Positions 62,408 to 64,000 of a DNA stretch of 64,000 nucleotides are shown here, piece after piece (within the stretch, counting starts at the first letter, position 1; every line of letters starts with the position of its first letter). The stretch is from the NCBI GenBank assembly GCA_017590115.1, contig JAGGNK010012892.1, positions 3,661,524 to 3,725,523 on the forward strand, in the 5' to 3' direction. Position numbers and translations under genes: made by a program. The notes under the pieces were generated by a model. The model saw only the letters and a program-made list of their open reading frames with translations, was not told the origin of the DNA and ran no database searches. The stretch comes from Montifringilla adamsi (lineage: Eukaryota > Chordata > Aves > Passeriformes > Passeridae).

Positions 62408-64000
62408 GGGCAGTCCCTGCCCTGGCACTGGCAGGTGGTGGAGGGCAGCTGGGAGCCTTTCCCAGCACATGGCACCTTCTGCAGCTTTGGTAGCTGGGGC
62501 ATGTCTTGTGTCTTCTGGAAACCAGGCATCACAGGAGGGATCCTCAGGCTCCTCAGGCTCACATCTCTGATTTTTTTTGCAGTTCCTTTGTCTTAGGTCT
62601 GAGATTAACGAAAGGGTTTTTTACCCCCGCTGCCAGTATAGCAGAAACTGCTCAGGCCACTTCTCCCTGCGATCCTGCCCTGCCCAGAGACCTGCAAGAT
62701 CTGCAATTATTGTTCAAAAGTACTCTCATTAGCGTTGTCTATTGACAACATTTCCATACAAATAGGACTGGGTTTGGTTGTTTTCCAACAAGCTCACTTG
62801 CCTAACAGAGATTTCTTTCTAAATTCTTCACTAAAATTTTTACTGTGAATTAGTTCAGAAGAAGTTTACCCATCTTCACCTCCACCAAGAGGTGCTCCCT
62901 GCTCAATTCGGTGATAACCATACACAGAGCAAAAAGCTTCATAAAATGTAGTCTCAATTGCCCAGGATGACTGGCCAAGCACACTTGGAACTGCCTAAAG
63001 CCTGTGCTCTTGAGTCTCTGCATTTGTCACACAGGACACTTACTCAAGATGTGTTTCTCTTCCACCAGCTCAGCTTCTGCACTACCCACACATTTAAAAT
63101 GCCATTTCCTGCCACAAGACACAGAACTGCACCTAAGCAACTAGCAAACGCCAAGGTTAAAACAGGGAGGAAGGCAAATTCCCCATGAAGATCCCCGGTG
63201 AGCTTGATAAACACTACTGAACATCATCGTAAAACGTACCTCATGCCTCTTATTGTAGAGGATGTGGCTAAAGACAATAGACACACAACCAGATACATGC
63301 ATGGTACATACATGGAGATTTGTTTATTGTCAGTATTAGATTTTTCCATTTCTGATATGAAAACCAGTAATAAATCAACACTTTTGGTCAGGATGCAGAA
63401 AGACAGGGTCAACTGAAGAGGCATTTTAAAAGACAGTTTATTGCAAAATCAATCTCAAGTATGTTCCAGGCCTAGGGAGCCTTCTATGCTTGCACTTCCC
63501 AAAACTTTCAAAGAGATGAGGGAAAAAATCTTTTGTATCTTCACAAAACATAATATTGCTGCACCAAAGCAAGAACATATTGGCCAGGAATATGTCCATC
63601 TATTTGTAATATTGCTCGATGAAGGCACACTTTTCTAAATGCCTACTGGCTTTGGTAACCACAAAAATGCAATATGTCCTGGGCTTTAGCAGGGTTTCCT
63701 CATCATTCTCTAGCAGAGAAATCTTGGTTTCTTTAAAGTGTACATCTGTAATTCTGACATTTTGTAAATGAACAGAAGAAATGGGATAAATTCAAATACC
63801 TGAAGATACATATCAATACCTGCAGAGGTAAATCAAAGACACAAGGAAAGCTTTTCTAATGTAAAGAATGCTAGAGCAAATTAAAATATGTATTAATAAA
63901 ATATGAGAATATAGCTCGTATTTCTCCACAGCACTGGGGGCTTCTGGGGAAGCACTTTGCTTGAGAAGCAAGCCCCTCTCTTCCAAAGGCATTTCCCCAA
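62408..64000. other. Unique non-coding DNA
   Basis: Composition is GC-rich to about 62720 and AT-rich afterwards. Open frames of 60-79 codons occur on both strands without any recognisable family. No repeat recognised up to the window end. Confidence 0.55.

Noticed and set aside
60880..62720. CpG island promoter of a host gene
   Set aside because: The CpG-rich parts coincide with LTR-like signals (TATA, AATAAA, TG...CA ends). No adjoining coding exon was found. A host promoter is not excluded.
1..64000. Open frames of 60-160 codons scattered on both strands, often overlapping in opposite directions
   Set aside because: Their lengths fit chance in this composition, none shows a recognisable domain, and the longest ones coincide with repeats, low-complexity tracts or GC-richer patches where stops are rarer.
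1..64000. tRNA genes, rRNA, CRISPR arrays or compact prokaryote-like gene clusters
   Set aside because: No tRNA T-loop/acceptor combination, no regularly spaced repeats with unique spacers and no closely packed long frames were seen. The window is vertebrate-type non-coding DNA.

Overview
This window looks like non-coding DNA from a bird genome, either intergenic or from a very long intron. The sequence is mostly AT-rich. On both strands stop codons interrupt reading frames throughout, and the longest open frame is 162 codons. The repeats I recognise are fragments of CR1 LINEs, the dominant interspersed repeat of birds, and short LTRs of endogenous-retrovirus type. No Alu, B1 or L1-like mammalian repeats were seen. 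Many scattered tracts made almost only of A+C (or G+T on the other strand), such as runs of AAACC and AAAACC, suggest a songbird. The songbird call is an inference, not a demonstration.

Layout. 1-9.7 kb: AT-rich unique DNA with one CR1 copy that has a large internal deletion (690-959), short direct repeats (7.1 and 7.6 kb) and a perfect 16-bp hairpin (9.1 kb). 9.7-22 kb: an LTR-like fragment (9728-9887), a CR1 tail (11355-11625), poly(A) tracts and three small tandem repeats (17.9-18.9 kb). 22-33 kb: two CR1 fragments, a 15-bp hairpin (24.3 kb) and AT microsatellites. 33-39 kb: a G/T-rich tract ending in T33, an exon-like minus-strand frame (33877-34065), the longest open frame (37911-38399) and a well-delimited solo LTR (38437-38721) with a perfect 5-bp target duplication. 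39-52.8 kb: unique DNA with one CR1 tail (46.9 kb). 52.8-53.45 kb: an A/C-only tract containing a near-perfect duplication at a 244-bp period. 53.5-61.2 kb: unique DNA with an A42 run. 61.2-62.4 kb: two LTR-like elements in opposite orientation, in the GC-richest part of the window. 62.4-64 kb: unique DNA.

No protein-coding gene can be assigned with confidence. I saw no tRNA, rRNA, CRISPR array, operon or other compact gene system, and nothing that I would call a new biological system. The best leads are the duplicated A/C tract, the LTRs with target duplications, the two perfect hairpins and the exon-like frame at 33.9 kb. Conserved regulatory elements may well be present, but they cannot be recognised from a single sequence.
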